DNA of 64,000 nt, from assembly GCF_030813695.1 (NCBI RefSeq), contig NZ_JAUSVA010000002.1:1612001-1676000 (forward strand), given 5' to 3'. How positions within the stretch are numbered: position 1 is the first letter of the stretch; each line of letters starts with the position of its first letter. Origin of the DNA: Kitasatospora herbaricolor. Lineage in GTDB: Bacteria; Actinomycetota; Actinomycetes; Streptomycetales; Streptomycetaceae. Under the pieces are notes generated by a model. That model did not search any database. It worked only from the letters and a program-made list of their open reading frames with translations, and had not been told where the DNA came from. Made by a program: the position numbers and the translations under genes. Positions 63,503 to 64,000 of this stretch are shown piece after piece.

Positions 63503-64000
63503 ACCCCGGACGGAGGGTCGCCGTCCGGGAGCCGGAGCCACGGCGGTCGGAGCCGGGGCGGTCGGATCCGGGGAGGCCGGAGCCGGGGAGGCCGGGCCTG
63601 GTGGCGGTGCCGCACGACCGGCGCCCGGCCGCGGTGCCGCGGACCGCGCCGCTGCGGTTCGCCGCCCTCGGGGACTCCCTCACCGAGGGTGTGGGGGACC
63701 CGGTCCCGGGCGGCTGGCGCGGCTGGGCCGCCCTGCTGGCGGGTTCGCTCGCCGAGGCCCCGGACGGTGTCGAGTTCCACAACCTGGCCCGTAGCGGCGC
63801 GCTCAGCCACGACCTGACGGGGGCGCAGCTGCCCGCCGCGCTGGCGCTGCGCCCGCAGCTTGCCGCCGTCCTGGTCGGCGGGAACGACACCCTGCGGACG
63901 GGTTTCGACATCCGGCACACCGCCCGGGAGCTGGACACCGCGCTGGGCGCGCTGGCCGGGGAGGGCAGCCGGCTGCTGACCGCCTGCCTGCCCGATCCGG
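63499..64000 (+). CDS. SGNH/GDSL hydrolase, C-terminus cut by window edge
   Basis: About 167 codons are visible from ATG 63499, which overlaps the preceding stop as ATGA. After a Pro/Arg/Glu-rich N-terminus with repeated SEPGR/PEPGR units (about 17-32), the GDSL block FAALGDSLTEGVGDPVPGG carries the catalytic serine. Block II appears as HNLARSGALSHDL and block III as LVGGNDTLR with the oxyanion Asn. The His/Asp block lies beyond the window. The family comprises esterases and glycan deacetylases; with two glycosyltransferases upstream, removal of acyl groups from a glycoconjugate is plausible. Confidence 0.88.
   Translation, partial: MNPGRRVAVREPEPRRSEPGRSDPGRPEPGRPGLVAVPHDRRPAAVPRTAPLRFAALGDSLTEGVGDPVPGGWRGWAALLAGSLAEAPDGVEFHNLARSGALSHDLTGAQLPAALALRPQLAAVLVGGNDTLRTGFDIRHTARELDTALGALAGEGSRLLTACLPDP

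Overview
The window is high-GC actinobacterial DNA of the Streptomyces/Kitasatospora type. The evidence is strong G/C bias at third codon positions, many GTG starts, and marker genes: a chaplin, a WhiB-like regulator, a complete whiE-type spore-pigment polyketide cluster, a melC1-melC2 tyrosinase pair, the MurT/GatD pair and mycothiol-type metal-binding proteins. Gene density is ordinary. Many convergent gene pairs are closed by long perfect GC-rich hairpins. No tRNA, rRNA, insertion sequence, prophage or CRISPR array was recognised.

Layout. 1-3.5 kb: an amino-acid permease cut by the window edge and a divergent TetR regulator, a 15-bp minisatellite, a second TetR gene, a DUF1918 protein and a DedA membrane protein. 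3.5-7.6 kb (minus strand): a PIG-L deacetylase, an F420-reductase-like protein, glmS, and a small conserved-looking protein with a probable leaderless promoter beside a long palindrome. 7.9-16.1 kb (plus strand): a secreted protein with seven regularly spaced cysteine pairs, a group II PLP decarboxylase, a membrane-anchored ACT-GNAT fusion, murT-gatD, and an ATP-type pfkA. 16.2-17.5 kb: melC1-melC2 (melanin). 17.9-24 kb: a D-2-hydroxyacid dehydrogenase, an integrase-like fragment beside a gene-poor stretch, small membrane, DUF3224, CtaG-type and GNAT proteins, and an MDMPI-type protein preceded by an 18-bp tandem repeat. 24.3-32.5 kb: a Tat-exported flavin amine oxidase, a secreted serine hydrolase, a divergent tetR/MFS efflux pair with a clear operator, a DUF2254 protein and an SRPBCC protein.

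32.6-37.2 kb: a complete urease operon ureA-B-C-F-G-D on the minus strand, with translationally coupled genes and no ureE in the operon; ureB carries an unusual Pro/Gly repeat at its N-terminus. 37.6-44.2 kb: an amino-acid permease, WhiB-like and chaplin genes, a type II NADH dehydrogenase-like flavoprotein, two small unusual proteins (one acidic with an internal duplication, one tail-anchored), and 6-phosphogluconate dehydrogenase. 44.4-51.7 kb: the spore-pigment cluster. A divergent FAD hydroxylase (whiE-VIII-like) faces an operon of whiE-I, whiE-II (cupin), KS-alpha, KS-beta/CLF, ACP, aromatase/cyclase and a TcmI-type cyclase. Just beyond lie a surface-protein/class F sortase pair and a beta-helix protein plus O-methyltransferase pair; the last could decorate the pigment, but only position suggests this.

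55.7-64 kb: endonuclease IV, an MMPL transporter, a secreted sphingomyelinase, a DUF1508/YegP-like protein, and a tightly coupled operon of two GT4-type glycosyltransferases and an SGNH hydrolase that runs off the window end. The best candidates for new biology are the cysteine-paired secreted repeat protein (7937-9055), the sortase with a neighbour lacking a canonical sorting motif (52152-53459), the small protein pair at 42.0-42.7 kb, and several repeats or dyads in promoter regions.
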